This document shows, piece after piece, positions 51,259 to 63,153 of a stretch of DNA of 64,000 nt (positions within the stretch are counted from its first letter, which is position 1; each line of letters starts with the position of its first letter). Source of the stretch: Panonychus citri (lineage: Eukaryota > Arthropoda > Arachnida > Trombidiformes > Tetranychidae). Under the pieces are notes generated by a model. It made no database searches. It was not told the DNA's origin and worked only from the letters and a program-made list of their open reading frames with translations. The stretch spans positions 186,001-250,000 of the forward strand of contig NW_026515438.1 of the NCBI RefSeq assembly GCF_014898815.1. Direction: 5' to 3'. Made by a program: the position numbers and the translations under genes.

Positions 51259-54200
51259 ATGATTAAGTTTTCGATTCCAAATAAATTGGAAGATTTAACC
51301 TCTGTCAGTGATGAGAGTAGTTATATTGTCTCGCAACAATATTCGGTCCGGGAAGTCAATGAATATTTGAATGGTAAAAATTTGATTGTTTACTTTTTTT
51401 GAAACTGATAACTGATTAATTATCGGATTTCGTTTTCTTTTTGCAGAAATTAATTCCAAGCTGAAGGTGAAAGGATCTTCGTTTATCTTAGATGATTTTG
51501 ATTTCGTCTATTCTGCCATCAAGTGAGTGTTTCTCTGGTATGTTTTCTCTCAACGGTTGTATTTATTTTTTTCTTCTTTTTTTCCCTCCATTGCATTTAT
51601 AGAAACTTCAAGTTATTGGAATCTCAGTGTAAAAATACATGTTTCAAAACTCTTCTTACTGCCTTATCTCAACTTGAAGATGAATTGAATCGTGAATTTC
51701 AAAAGCCTCGAGCAAATTGTTTCACTGATCCTTGTGAGAAACTATCGAAATGTAATACACTTAAGATGCTGATATTTTCTGTTGTTTCTCTTGTGGAGAT
51801 AATTGAAGGATCAGTTTTGGCCAATAAATTAGCACAAACTGATGTTCGAGCCTCGGCCAAGAAAAAGAATCCAAATGAACAGACAATCAGTGGTTATGAT
51901 CGTGAACGAGAAAAATGTGTCAACATAATATACAAATTGATTGTGATGCCATTACAATTACTCTTTCAACCAGCATTTGTTGAAGATGATTTGATAAGAT
52001 GTGTTACATCTTGTTGTTGGAGATTAATTGAGAATCAAAATCTCCATCGTAATAAACCATTGATGGATAATATTTTCACATAATTGGATACACAATAGAA
52101 AAGTATTCTGGAAGTTTGGGTTTTTGTCTTAAAATCATTCAACTTTTACAACATCGAGAGAATTTGGTTTCTATTCTTGGACAACTTGTTGGATCAATTG
52201 TTCAAAATCACAATCAAAGTTTACTAATCAGTGAGATTATTCGAGAAGTACAAAGAGTGGACACAAGGGATTTATCTCGAGACACAAGTGGACCAAGAGC
52301 GATATCATTGTTTCTTTGTGAAATTGGTGAAAAATGTCCAAATGAAATGATGAACTCAATTGCTAATTTGTTGCCGTTTCTTGATCAAGATTCATACATA
52401 ATGAGAAATGCGACACTTTCTATTATTGGTACAATCATCTCGAAAAACTTGAGTCAAGATAAAATGAGTAATCGAGAGAAGAATTTGAGAGATGAACTTC
52501 TTAACAAGTTGGAATTGCATTTACTTGACGTTTCATCTTACACTCGAGGAAGAGCTTTGCAAGTTTGGTGTCGACTTTGTACAGAACGAAAAATTCCATT
52601 AGCGAGACTCGACACTCTGATGGAAGCGGTTGTTGGTCGACTTCATGATAAGACAACTTATGTTCGTAAATATGCTGTTCAGTTCTTGACTTGTTTTCTT
52701 CGATCTGATATATTCGCCGTTCAATTGGATCTAAATGCTCTATCATCAGCCTACGAGAGAGCAAAGAGTAAATATGAGGAATTGGATAGATTGAGGGAAC
52801 AATTGGAAAGTAAAGGAGAGAAAATCGAAGAGAACAATTATTTGGAAGCTTGGGATGGAATCGAAATTGATTTCTTCAATTTTGGCCATGGAAAATATTG
52901 ATAATATTATCGAAAATGGAGTGGCAAGTGATAAAGACAATGAAGAAAACGGCGAAATAGATTTAGATGATTTCGATTCTCTATCGGAAATGTTAAAAGT
53001 AGAAATCGATGGACAAAATTTCAACAGAGCTGTTCAACTTTATGCATTGATGAAAGAAAAGTTTCCTGATAACGAAGCTTTTAAAGACGATGAAGAACAA
53101 GATTCAAAATCTGAAGACTTAAAAGAGAAAAAGAAGGAAGTGAAACCGAAGAGGAAGGAACGTCAACGAAGTATGAGAACCAGAAAAAGAAGGAAAACAT
53201 CAAAATGTGATGACATAAGTGCCGATGAAAATGACACTGATAATGAGAACAAAAGTGAAGAAGAAGATACTGATGAGCATATAGAAGAAGACTCGGATTG
53301 GCTCATTTTCGTGCCATGAAAATTGTGAAATTCTGTAAAAGCATTTACTTAGAATTGTCCAAGAATAAGAACGATGAACTTGGTGATGAGACTATGAGGG
53401 GAGAGATAAGTCGAGTGGTTTCCAATTCGCGATCACAAGAAACTAATTCAACTTTGAACGAAACAAAGACTGAAGAATCTTTGGAAAAATTGATGCAATC
53501 GATTGAGAAGCAAAAAAGTCTCCTCTTGTATTTACGTGATATCATTACTGTGACGAAGTACCTTCGATCTTCAGTACCTGCAGTTTGTACATTACTTTAC
53601 TCTAAAAACATACAGGATGTACAAGAAGCAATCAACTTTTGGTTACTGCTTACGAATTTGGTATAAAAGAGGAAGCACAAGTTGGATTGCGAAAAATGAT
53701 CATCTTAATCTTTTCAACTGATGGAACAAAAAAAGAAGTGATCGAAGCTTATAAGAGGATATTGTTCGAAGCACCTGAAAATGCTGAACAAACTGGACTC
53801 GAAAAAGCAAAATCAATTGTGAGTAAATTGGTTGAATTGGTTAAAGGATCAGATTTGGATGAGATAATCTCACTACAAGAGCTTCTTCGAGAAATGTCAT
53901 CAACAAACAGTTTCGATAAACATGTGATCCAATTACTTTGGGACAAGTTTTCACTTCGATCTGGACAAACAACCGAAGAAGAGAGTCGAATTTGTATTCA
54001 ATTAATATCGATGTTAGCAAGTTCTAATCCACAATTGATTCGTAAAAATCTTGATCTTCTTGTTTCCGTGGGTCTTGGAGAAAGAGCTCTAACTGACCTC
54101 CAACTCGCTCGTTACACTTGTTCTGCTCTTTCTAAAGCAGTCACCAACCAGGAAAGGATCGTGACCGATGAACTTCCATATCGCCTTTTGAAATCACATC

Positions 54201-55898
54201 CGGTATTCGAAAGTATAGTCAAAATAGTAGTTGAAACATTTCCTCGTATTGAATCTCAAGGATGGTTACCAATGTGTGAAGAAGCTTTCAAAGTTATATT
54301 CAATTTAGCTGAACATCCAGATACGATCGCCGAAGAAATTTTATATGGAATGATTCGTCATCTCATGGAATACAAACAATCTAAGTCCAAGAAAATTTCA
54401 ATGTCTTCAGATGATACAGAGATTGAAAATGAAGTCTTTGCATCTAGTCAAGGCTCCACTTTATCATCAAATGTCTCTCACAAAGCTGATCCAATTATGA
54501 TTTCCCCGCAAATATTAGCTCGTTTCATTCACTGTATTGGTTCAGTTGCAATGAATCTTTTAATTCATTTGGAAGTTAATGTTTTCACCGAGTTAAAGAC
54601 AAGAAATGCAATTAAAGAGGAAAGAAGCAACAGAAAAAGTTTATCACAAACTGTAATTTCAATGAGTAGGAGGAAATCATCAGGAAGACGATCAACAGGT
54701 GTCGGTTTAAATGAAGATGATGATGAATTAGGATTAACAGGAGTTGTTTCAGCAGAAGATGCTGAAGCTGAATTCATTGCGTCTCTTTGTAATTCCGAGA
54801 TTGTTGATCCTCATGACAAGAATGAAAATCTACTCGCTAAATTGTCTCGAATTGTAGTCAAAGTAGCAAGTGATCCTAAAAATTATCCTCATGAACAATT
54901 AAAATCTGCTGCAAGTCTCACATTGGCAAAAATGATGGCCATTAGTGAGAACTTTTGTAAGAACAATATTCGTTTATTGATCACAATTCTCAAGAAAGCC
55001 GAAGATCCTGCAATCCGATCTAATACCATTATCGCAGTTGGTGATTTATGTGTCCGATTTCCTAACCTTTTGGAACCTTGGACTTCCCATTTATATCAAT
55101 CATTACAAGATGATTGTGTCTTGGTCCGCACCAATGCACTCAAAGTGATCTCACGATTGATTTTATCTGACATGATTAAAGTACAAGATCAAATCAGTGA
55201 GATTGCAAAACTTATGGTTGACCCACAAGAACATGTCTCTTGTAGTGCTAAGTTGTTTTTCACCCAATTAAGCAAGAAGCTAAACGCTGTCTACAATGTG
55301 TTACCTGATATAATCAGTAATCTATCAGATTCGAAGGTTGGAATTGAAGAGAACGATTTCCGAACCATCATGCGTTTCCTGTTCGAACTCATTGACAAGG
55401 AACGTCATACTATTGGTCTCTTAGAGAAAATGTGCCAAAGATTCAAAAACACTCTGTAAGTTTCTTTAATTTCTCAAATGATTTCGGTCAGTGGTTCTAA
55501 TCATCTTTTTTTGTTCTTATTACCTTTTCCACAGAAATGAGCGACAATGGGTTGATTTATCCTTCTGTCTGAGTTTACTCAAGTATTCCGATAAATCAAT
55601 CACCAAACTATTCGAAAACTTTTCCTGTTTCGCTGACAAAGTATCGGTTGCAGCAGTTTACGAATTGTTCATGTCGATTGTCACAAATGCAAAGAAAACA
55701 ACAGGTCTTAAAAACGAAACGAAACAAATGTTAGAGGAATTTGAGACGAAACTGAAACAGGCAAAGAACAAAGGAGTTGATGAAGATGAAATTGCGAAAG
55801 AAGATGGAGAAGAAGGAGATGAAGAGGAAAACGATGAAGATGAAGAAGAAAACGAGAGTGAAAAAACTGTGATCTCGGCCAAAGATCAATCAACTTGA
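51259..55898 (+). CDS. Condensin complex subunit 1 (NCAPD2 type), with four frame breaks
   Basis: HEAT-repeat subunit of condensin I, needed for mitotic chromosome condensation. Exons: 51259-51373, 51447-51522, 51603-55455, 55535-55898, about 1470 aa, close to NCAPD2. Diagnostic stretches include CLKIIQLLQH, SYTRGRALQVW, LGLTGVVSAEDAEAEFI, RFPNLLEPWTSHLY and YNVLPDIISNLSDSKVG. The tail is acidic (GEEGDEEENDEDEEENE). Within exon 3 the frame changes by one base at four places: the T4 run at 52073-52076, the G3 at 52852-52854, the T2 at about 53298 and the G2 at about 53640. At each the homologous protein continues directly in another frame. Either these are homopolymer sequencing errors, or the copy is a young pseudogene. 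Conservation of all segments favours errors. Confidence 0.88.
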
Positions 55899-56425
55899 GT
55901 TATTTAATTCTAAATATTTTCGTCAAATATTTTATTTACCAACATTGTTATTATTCAAAGAAGACTATCAAAGTATCACGAAATTTTCGTATGTTATATG
56001 GAAACAAATACCAAAGTATTTGGTAGGCTCTCAATTAGACAAGTTGATTCATTTTGTAAATATTATCACATAATTTGTATCAATTTCTACCAATTTATCA
56101 TAAATATAATTATGTTTATAAACATATCATCAACTGTTTTGTAATCAGATCCGAAATCAAATGAAAGTTAAGCGATCTGTTTTCGTTTGTATCAAAATGA
56201 ATTGATAGTTGATTTGTCATTCTTTACATTAATTTTGTTCCTACAGAAAATAATCATTTTATCAAGATTTTACAAGTTATCGAGTTGATTATCATTTGAA
56301 AAATAACACTTTACAATTATAAATACATCGTTAGTTTGTTTTGTTTAAAAAAAAGTCAATGGTTGAGAATGGATTAATTGTTAAAGCAAATCTCATTTGC
56401 TACATTTTGGCTTTTGGATTTTTGA
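55899..56425. other. 3' UTRs of two convergent genes
   Basis: The 527 bp between the condensin and CDK11 stop codons is very AT-rich, with poly(A)-like signals on both strands. No further gene. Confidence 0.6.
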
Positions 56426-58488
56426 TTAAAATTTCAGACTGAAACCACTTTTAGCCGCTTTACCAGCGGCCGCTGATCCCATGTGAAATCCTGAGGTTGA
56501 TGTTGATGCCAACCCAAGTGTTGAGCCCACAAATTTTTCATCATCATCGGTGGCTAATTGTTTGGAGAAAAGTTTACCTCCAGAAGGAGGTTTTGGACTT
56601 TTCGATTTTTGTGTTCGATTTAATCCTTGTTCACTTTTCGCTGGCCATGTTGGAAACATTGAGGGATCTAATGGTTTGGGTGTTTCGTTGAAAAAATCGT
56701 GTTTAATTGCTTCTTCAGCGGTGATTCGTCTTTCTGGACAATAAGCTAAAAATCTGTTGATAAGGTCAAGACCTTTGGCACTTAAATTAACTTTATCCAG
56801 TTTCCGTTTAACTAAATTATTGTAAGGATGTTCAGAGAATGAAACCTTTTTCAGTAAAGGTAATTCAGAGTAACCAGGCCAAATTTTTTCATTCGGTGTT
56901 CCCAAACATTCAAAAATAATGTCAAGTTGATTCATTTCGGTTCTCCCTTGAAATAACGGTTTCATCGTCAACAATTCACCAAAAATACATCCAACTGACC
57001 AAATATCGATGGGACATGAGTACTCTTTCGTTTGTAACAACAGTTCAGGAGATCGATACCAAAGTGTGACCACGATCGGTGTATAAGCTTTAAGAGGAGA
57101 ACCATATTCTCGAGCTAACCCAAAATCACCCACCTGAGGAATTGAGAAAATAAAATGAAAAGTTAACCATTTGATTGAAATCAAAGCAGATTAAGACTCA
57201 CCTTTAAGATACCTTTGTGACTAAATAATAGATTAGATGTTTTTAAATCTCGATGTAAAATCCAATTGTCGTGAAGATGAGCGACCGCACTTAATAATTG
57301 TAACATCAAAGTTTTAACTTCCCCTAAGGTGAAGGGTCGTTTCATCGTGGACATTAAACTCTTCAAATCGTGTTCAACATATTCCATAACAATGAATATA
57401 CTATCGATGTTACTGCCGATAACTATTTCTTTAACGCTCACAATATTCGGATGTTGAGCTGCTTTAAGAAGAGTACTGATCTCTCTCAGCGAAGTTATCG
57501 GAAATCCTTCTTTTTCTTTCTCCATTTTAACTCGTTTAAGAGCAACTATCTCACCAGATCGTTTATCTTCAGCACGGTAAACAACTCCGTAAGTTCCTTC
57601 TTCGATTTTGTTTAATCGTTCAAATTCATCGACACTTCGACAGCCCTGAATTGCGGGATAATAAGAGGGTCGTTCATCTTTCTTGGGTTCCTCAGTTTCT
57701 ATTGAAACCTCACCTTCTTTATCTTTATCTAATTCTTTCTTTGAACTTTTCTCTTTCAATTCAGGCGTTGATTCACCTTTATCTTCAACAGGTTCGTATG
57801 TCAATGAATCGTCATCTTCATCTTCACTACCACCACCACCTTCGTCATCATCATTATCTGCATTATCTTCATCATCGTCATCATTCTTTGGTGTAACATT
57901 ATTTTCGTCTTGGTCTTCATCTTCTTCACTTGTTCTCGCAGGACTTATAATATCATCTACACATTCATCGGTTGTTGCATCTCCACTTGGATGAGAAGCT
58001 GTATCATGACTTAAATCATCTACTTCACTTTTATCTTCTCCATCATCTGACATTTCCACATCTTGGACGAATATTTTCCTCTTCCTATCATCAGATTCTC
58101 TATCACCATGAGTAGATTTCTTATTTACATCAGATTCATTAGACGGTGGTTTTTTAGAATAATAATTTGATTCTCTAGTCGATTCTCTAGTTGATTCTCT
58201 TGTTGATTCTGGTTGTCTTTCTCCTCGAGTTTTTCTCCTTTCATCTTCTTTCCTATGGTCTCTTGAATCATCCCTAGAATGTCGACTTCGAGATGAACGA
58301 TGATGCCGATCACGGTGAGGCTTATGTGATGAAGATGATGTTGAATATGGACGATGGCGGTGAGATTTTTTCGACTGTGAATGTCGATCCCACATTTCTT
58401 TCTCTTCCTTCATTCGGTTACCAAATTCAACCGATGAAATTGTAGCAGATAACAATTTTTTACCTTCTTTCGATAATTTACGATTCAT
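56426..58488 (-). CDS. CDK11: Cyclin-dependent kinase 11 (PITSLRE kinase)
   Basis: Nuclear Ser/Thr kinase acting with L-type cyclins in transcription and splicing control, with a mitotic role in the family. Exons (minus strand): 58488-57202 and 57133-56426; 664 aa. The N-terminus is Arg/Ser/His-rich, with a tandem ESTR repeat (about 94-107), then long acidic tracts (about 160-250). The kinase domain starts near 288: glycine loop EEGTYGVVY, catalytic Lys in VALKRVK (about 318), the defining PITSLRE helix (330-336), HRD (412-414), DFG (432-434), and the activation segment ending VVTLWYRSPELLL. The C-terminal extension ends KSGFSLKF. Exon 1 is the source of two degraded copies at 61618-61871 and 63154-63464. 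Confidence 0.96.
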
Positions 58489-59572
58489 AGTCGTTTGAAA
58501 GAAACATAATTAACTAAAACAATGAGAAAATAAACCAAACAATTTAAAAATTACCATCAATTAAAGATGAAAACAATCCGATTCGGATAATCCGAAAACA
58601 GAATCTTGTTTATATCAACATGGAAACAGTTCTTGGCTTAGATTTGCTGTTCTTTGGGCGCGCGATTCAAATTTGAGAGAAAAAATTGATTATCATCATT
58701 AGTTAATTTCTTCTCATTTTAATTGTCACATTGATGGAAAATGAGTTAAAATTGGTAGAGACTGACTGGTGTTGGCTTGTAAGAAAGGATTTCAGGATGA
58801 AAGGAGAAAATGAGAAGAGATTTTTAAATTGGCAACAATTTAATGAACTTTCTTTCAATTACAATTAATTTAATTCCTTTGATAAGAAATTTAGATGACG
58901 GAGAAAATAATCTCAATCAATTTGACCTTAGAAGTGTAAATCGTGATTGATTTGATTGATTTGTTTCCAATTAACCAGAAAATTGTAAACGACAATCAGT
59001 TGATTAACTTGAGAGAGAGAGAAAAGATGTGACATAATTTAAAAATGAATAGAAAATGAAAACTCACAGTTAATTGTCAGAGAGAAAAAGTAATCATTGG
59101 ATTGTTGGTGTCGTTTAATGAACAACGAAAAAAAAAACTGTAAATCAAATCAAAGTCACTAATCAAGTTGATTCAGTTTGATATCAATTAGTTTCACCGA
59201 TTAATGTCCGTCATTGTCAGTTGATTGTTTTCCTTTGCCAATTGTTAATTCTGCTGATTGTTGTTCAATTTTTTTTTCTCATTGTAACTTCTAAATTCAA
59301 TGGTTATCATTAGCAATTTATTTTCTCTCTGAAAGTTATTTTATTTTCCATTGATTGTGATCCAATCAATTGTCTAATTACTTTACAAATTATTCGCAAC
59401 AAATATTAGTTAACCTTAATTCCTTGTGATACCTTCATCTTCACCACCATCGTTATAATTACAATTAGTGTATCAAATTATTAATCTCTAACTGTGGTTA
59501 ATTGTTGTTCATCATTTTCTCAGTGTTGATATTATTTTGTTACTCTAATTGTTTTAGAATAGAAAACAATCA
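58489..59572. other. Intergenic between divergent CDK11 and a small unknown gene
   Basis: AT-rich DNA with an acceptor-like TTTTAG at about 59559, just before the ATG at 59573, suggesting an upstream 5' UTR exon for the plus-strand gene. Presumably holds both promoters. Confidence 0.45.
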
Positions 59573-60052
59573 ATGTCTCCTAAATCGTTTTTCATTGATA
59601 CAATTGATCGGCTATCGGTCAACAAGATGAAATCAACGTATGAAAAACTTGACCCATCAAATGTTGACCACGATAATATGGACTATTCATCTTTGGTTGA
59701 CGATTCGACACCAAATAAACGACCTAAGGCCGATAATCAATCAATATCATCATCGATCAGTTTTGATAAAATATGTAAGTTTAATTTACGATAAAATTTA
59801 ACAATATTTCCCCTCCGCTGATAATTAACAATTACAATTCCAATCAATAGGAAATCGATTGGAATTTACTTTTACGATAGTTAATCAAGTACAAATTGTA
59901 ATTAATTTTTTTGTCTCTCTCTCAATCATATTGTTCATTATTCAACAATCAAATTAATTTTCTTAGTCAAGGACAATCCAATTTATCGTAAAATTGATGC
60001 TTGGCTTCATCCAAAAGAACATGGAATCATCTCTAAGGTTGATACTAATTAA
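59573..60052 (+). CDS. Two-exon gene of unknown function, or 5' end of a longer gene
   Basis: Exon 59573-59774 (phase 1 donor T|GTAAGT) joins exon 59967-60052 after TTAG. It reads a Ser/Asp/Lys-rich N-terminus, then FKDNPIYRKIDAWLHPKEHG and IISKVDTN followed by a stop at 60050-60052. An alternative donor at 60038 (AAG|GTTGAT) would continue into unseen exons. The second exon is well conserved-looking (aromatic and charged mix), unlike the neighbouring noise. I cannot name the family. About 95 aa if the stop is used. Confidence 0.4.
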
Positions 60053-61390
60053 CTAAATTGTACCTTCATTATTTCTGATTATAATTAAATTCCCATTTCC
60101 CAAACAATTAATTTTTCGATTTTCAATCAACTTAATCATCACATAATAAGAGTGAATCTTTAATTTCAATGAACAGTTTCAGTTTGCTGAAAGTTTTTCT
60201 TTCTCAGTAACTTTTTTGCCTTTGAACATTTACACCTCAGAATTGAATTATGACATTTCATCAGATATGAAATTGTCACATTTGAATAGTATTCTGGTCA
60301 TTCTGTATGGATAGAGTTTCAAGGTCATTTGATTGTCATACTAGATTGAGCTTTAAGAACAAGGGAATTGTCAAAGTTTTAAAGGTTCAAGGAAATTCAT
60401 AAACATTGAATATAAAACTTCCAGTGAAAAAACGTGTCCCTGTAACTGAACATATTACATGTGATTCCAGATTGACCCAACAATTTGACCCTTTGCCGAT
60501 AACTACAATATACATGGTGACAGTAACGATTCCAACGATTCCTGAGGTGAAATTTGATTAAAAACACCATGAATGAATCGGTTCATAGTTAACGATTATT
60601 CAACTGATTAACTAATCTACTAATAACTTTCAAGTCTTATTCAAGTTTTTATCATCACAATCGTCTGAGCGATTGACCGAAATAATTATCATTCATCTGC
60701 CCTTGTCATTAATCAACTTAATTGAAGCTCTATTGCAACGATTAATAAATTGTCATGGAATCAACAATTAATCAATTCACTGGTCTCATTGTTATTTACT
60801 TGCGGTTTAATTGTTATACTTATCTTGCAATTTATTTTGTACCAAAGTTGATCATAGAGTAAGTTCAACCACTTAATTAGTCAATCCTCAAGTTCATCAA
60901 TTTAATTGTGAGACATTGATTGATTTGATCTTTAATTGCAAAAGTATCAAACTCGATAAATGTGTTTTAGTTTGATAGTTAATTGTCAAGTATTATAAGA
61001 CAAATTGTCAGATATTGTAAGCAAATTGTTGGAAAAACACAGAAAAATAAAACTCCAATGTTAATTAAAGGTCGAGGTGTTTGCTGATCATAACTAATTG
61101 ATCCCTCATGTTGGGTGACTAATTAATTGTTGTTGTTGTTTAATTTAATTTATCAACTCAAGGCTCGGAAATAAAAACAATGTCATTTAGGTTAACAATA
61201 CTTGTTATTCAAATGACTAAACAATTTAATATATTGACTGACTGTTTATCTATTATTTTGGATATTCAACTGATCACTTTAATTGAATAATGAATTAGAA
61301 TATCAAATTGGTTGGTTTAATCATTCACTCAAATCAGGATAATCGGTTGATTGTTATTTCTAAAGGTCAGACACTTAACAGTTAACTTTG
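60053..61390. other. Non-coding stretch
   Basis: AT-rich DNA with no supported exon on either strand. It may be intron if the preceding gene continues. Confidence 0.5.
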
Positions 61391-61590
61391 TTCTTTCTCT
61401 GTGATATTTTCTCTCAACGGTTTTATTTTTTTCCTTCCATTGATTCATAGAAACTTCAAGTTATTGGAATTGTAATACACTTAAGATGCTGATATTTTCC
61501 GTTGTTTCTCTTGTGGAGATAATTGAAGGATCAGTTTTGGCCAATAAATTACAAAAAACTGATGTTCGAGCCTCGGCCAAGAAAAAAATA
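61391..61590 (+). pseudogene. Fragment copied from condensin intron 2 / exon 3
   Basis: It matches the end of condensin intron 2 and two parts of exon 3 (about 51525-51623 and 51753-51870). About 130 bp of the exon is missing in between and there are several substitutions. Because intron sequence is included, the copy was made at DNA level and not from mRNA. It ends in an A-rich stretch with a stop. Confidence 0.85.
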
Positions 61591-61617
61591 TAATCTTAAA
61601 TATAATAATAATATATA

Positions 61618-61871
61618 CTATTTTCTTAATTTATCAATAAATTATCGAAATGTAAAATTATCAGACAATTTCATTTGAATTTGGTAGAATGAAAGAGAAA
61701 GAAATTATCGATTTCACAGTCGAAAAATCTCACCGATCATATAACATCATCTATCAATAATCAGTGATCGGATTATCTTCATCTGAGTGACATTCTAGAT
61801 GATCGTACAAAAGAAGATGAAAGATGCAAACTTAAGGAGAACGACAATCAGAATCAAATTATTGTTCTAAA
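61618..61871 (+). pseudogene. Degraded copy of CDK11 exon 1 N-terminus (left arm of inverted repeat)
   Basis: Reading the plus strand, it matches the start of CDK11 exon 1 with deletions and frame breaks (for example TTCACAGTCGAAAAATCTCA and AAAGAAGATGAAAGATGC). It is the inverted, more decayed partner of 63154-63464; both share the flanking word CTATTTTCTTAATTT at the outer end and CAAATTATTGTTCTAAA at the inner end, which the parent gene lacks. Confidence 0.85.
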
Positions 61872-61961
61872 AACTACCGTTCAGCTTTTTGCTTAAAAGT
61901 TTTTCAGTTTTAAGTTCGAGTTCTAAACTCTGTTTATGAGGTCAGTTGATAGATGGAACTA

Positions 61962-62114
61962 CAGAGGTGATTTCACTTAGGGAAAGTCGGTTTTCATAGT
62001 CTCCTCCCGGTGGATTAGTACCTTTAGGTAAAAGGAATGAGTTCACCTTTGAGAAATTAACCTTTTCAGTTATGTAGGGAGCGCTGATAATTTCTCTAAG
62101 TGAAATCACCTCTG
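61962..62114. mobile_element. MITE, 153 bp, 19-bp perfect terminal inverted repeats and TA target duplication
   Basis: It begins CAGAGGTGATTTCACTTAG and ends with its exact reverse complement. Both ends are flanked by TA (61960-61961 and 62115-62116). TA duplication is the mark of Tc1/mariner-type insertion. No coding capacity; the minus-strand frame over it is incidental. Confidence 0.88.
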
Positions 62115-62282
62115 TACCTTTGTTTATGATAATTTTAAGGCGCGGCAAAAATTTCGAGCAAACAAAGAAGCTTTAGTTATTTCCTTGGCTATACATTCCA
62201 TGGAGAGACTCAATAGTTTCTATTCAATTGAATTTATAAAAGTTCTAATGGTTGATTCATTGATTACTCGAAATGCTATTTA

Positions 62283-62637
62283 GTTTATTTTTTATCCCGG
62301 TGATTATATTTATCTACAAATTCCCTATATCGCCAAATGGCATCTGTTTGCCATAAGTAGTGCTCCAGAAATGGAAAATGTTATCTGGCTTCATATTCGT
62401 GGAGTCGGTGAATGGATAAAAAGTCAAATTATCGAACAAGAGGAAAAACGATCATCATTATGTGGTCTTCATCGTCAAAGAAATTCAGTGTTCATCATTG
62501 AAGATATTGAAAACATAACCATCGATTCCATTACCAGTTCGTTGATCCATAATGAGGATCACCTTCCAGTTCCATTTTCCACCCTCAACATCTCATTCAT
62601 GTTCATTTCATTGAACAAACTTGTCCCTGTCTTGTAG
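62283..62637 (+). pseudogene. NADPH oxidase (NOX5-like) gene fragment
   Basis: After an acceptor-like TATTTAG the frame reads FYPGDYIYLQIPYIAKWH, LFAISSAPE and WLHIRGVGEW. This is the FAD-binding segment of NADPH oxidases (PGDYxYLNIPxIAxYEWHPFTISSAPE...WLHIRxxGxW in NOX5). Two residues before WH are missing and HPFT is changed to HLFA, altering the FAD-contacting HPFT motif. The downstream frame loses resemblance. No other exons of the gene are nearby, so it is most likely a fragment. Confidence 0.7.
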
Positions 62638-62692
62638 TGTTGCAACTCCACCATCGATATATATTATTTGTAAGAGTGAATGAGAAACAGCT
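62596..62692. repeat. Direct repeat, copy 1
   Basis: About 95 bp shared with 62975-63071, including TTCATTTCATTGAACAAACT and AGTGTTGCAACTCCACCATC; the second copy has a short insertion. Confidence 0.85.
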
Positions 62693-62974
62693 AATCAATC
62701 GAAAAAAAAATCTATCGATTCCAATATAATGAAAAAAGAACCCGGGGGCGCTAACCCCGAATTCTTCCCAGCTAATACCCTACGCTAATTTGTTTTTTTT
62801 GTCAATGAGCTCATTTAAGTTTTTTTTCGATTTTGTACTTTTTTTTTGGTTTTTTGTTTGTTTTGGGTGAAAGACATTATCGGGAATTTAAAAGGCACTT
62901 GGGAGGGGACAAGCCTAACATATAGCAGGGTGCTGTACCGCCGGCAGAATGCCTTTGGGTATTAATCAACAGAA
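62693..62974. other. GC-richer segment between two direct repeats
   Basis: It contains CCCGGGGGCGCTAACCCCG, long T runs (62796-62870) and a G-rich stretch (about 62900-62960). Base composition is clearly unlike the rest of the window. No inverted termini or coding frame identified. Confidence 0.5.
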
Positions 62975-63071
62975 TTCATTTCATTGAACAAACTTTTCCA
63001 TGTTGTAGTTACTCTTGTAGTGTTGCAACTCCACCATCGATATATATTATTTGTAAGAGTAAATGAGAAAA
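62975..63071. repeat. Direct repeat, copy 2
   Basis: Partner of 62596-62692, same orientation, about 280 bp later. Confidence 0.85.
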
Positions 63072-63153
63072 ATATTATATCGAAATCACTATACTAATAA
63101 AACTATACTAATATAAGTTTAAATATTTTTAAAAATATTTAATTATTAAAATA

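Noticed and set aside
57651..57994. Plus-strand ORFs inside CDK11
   Set aside because: Antisense shadows of the acidic tracts (Ser- and His/Leu-rich).
61942..62148. 68-residue minus-strand ORF
   Set aside because: It covers the MITE including both inverted ends; coding is incidental.
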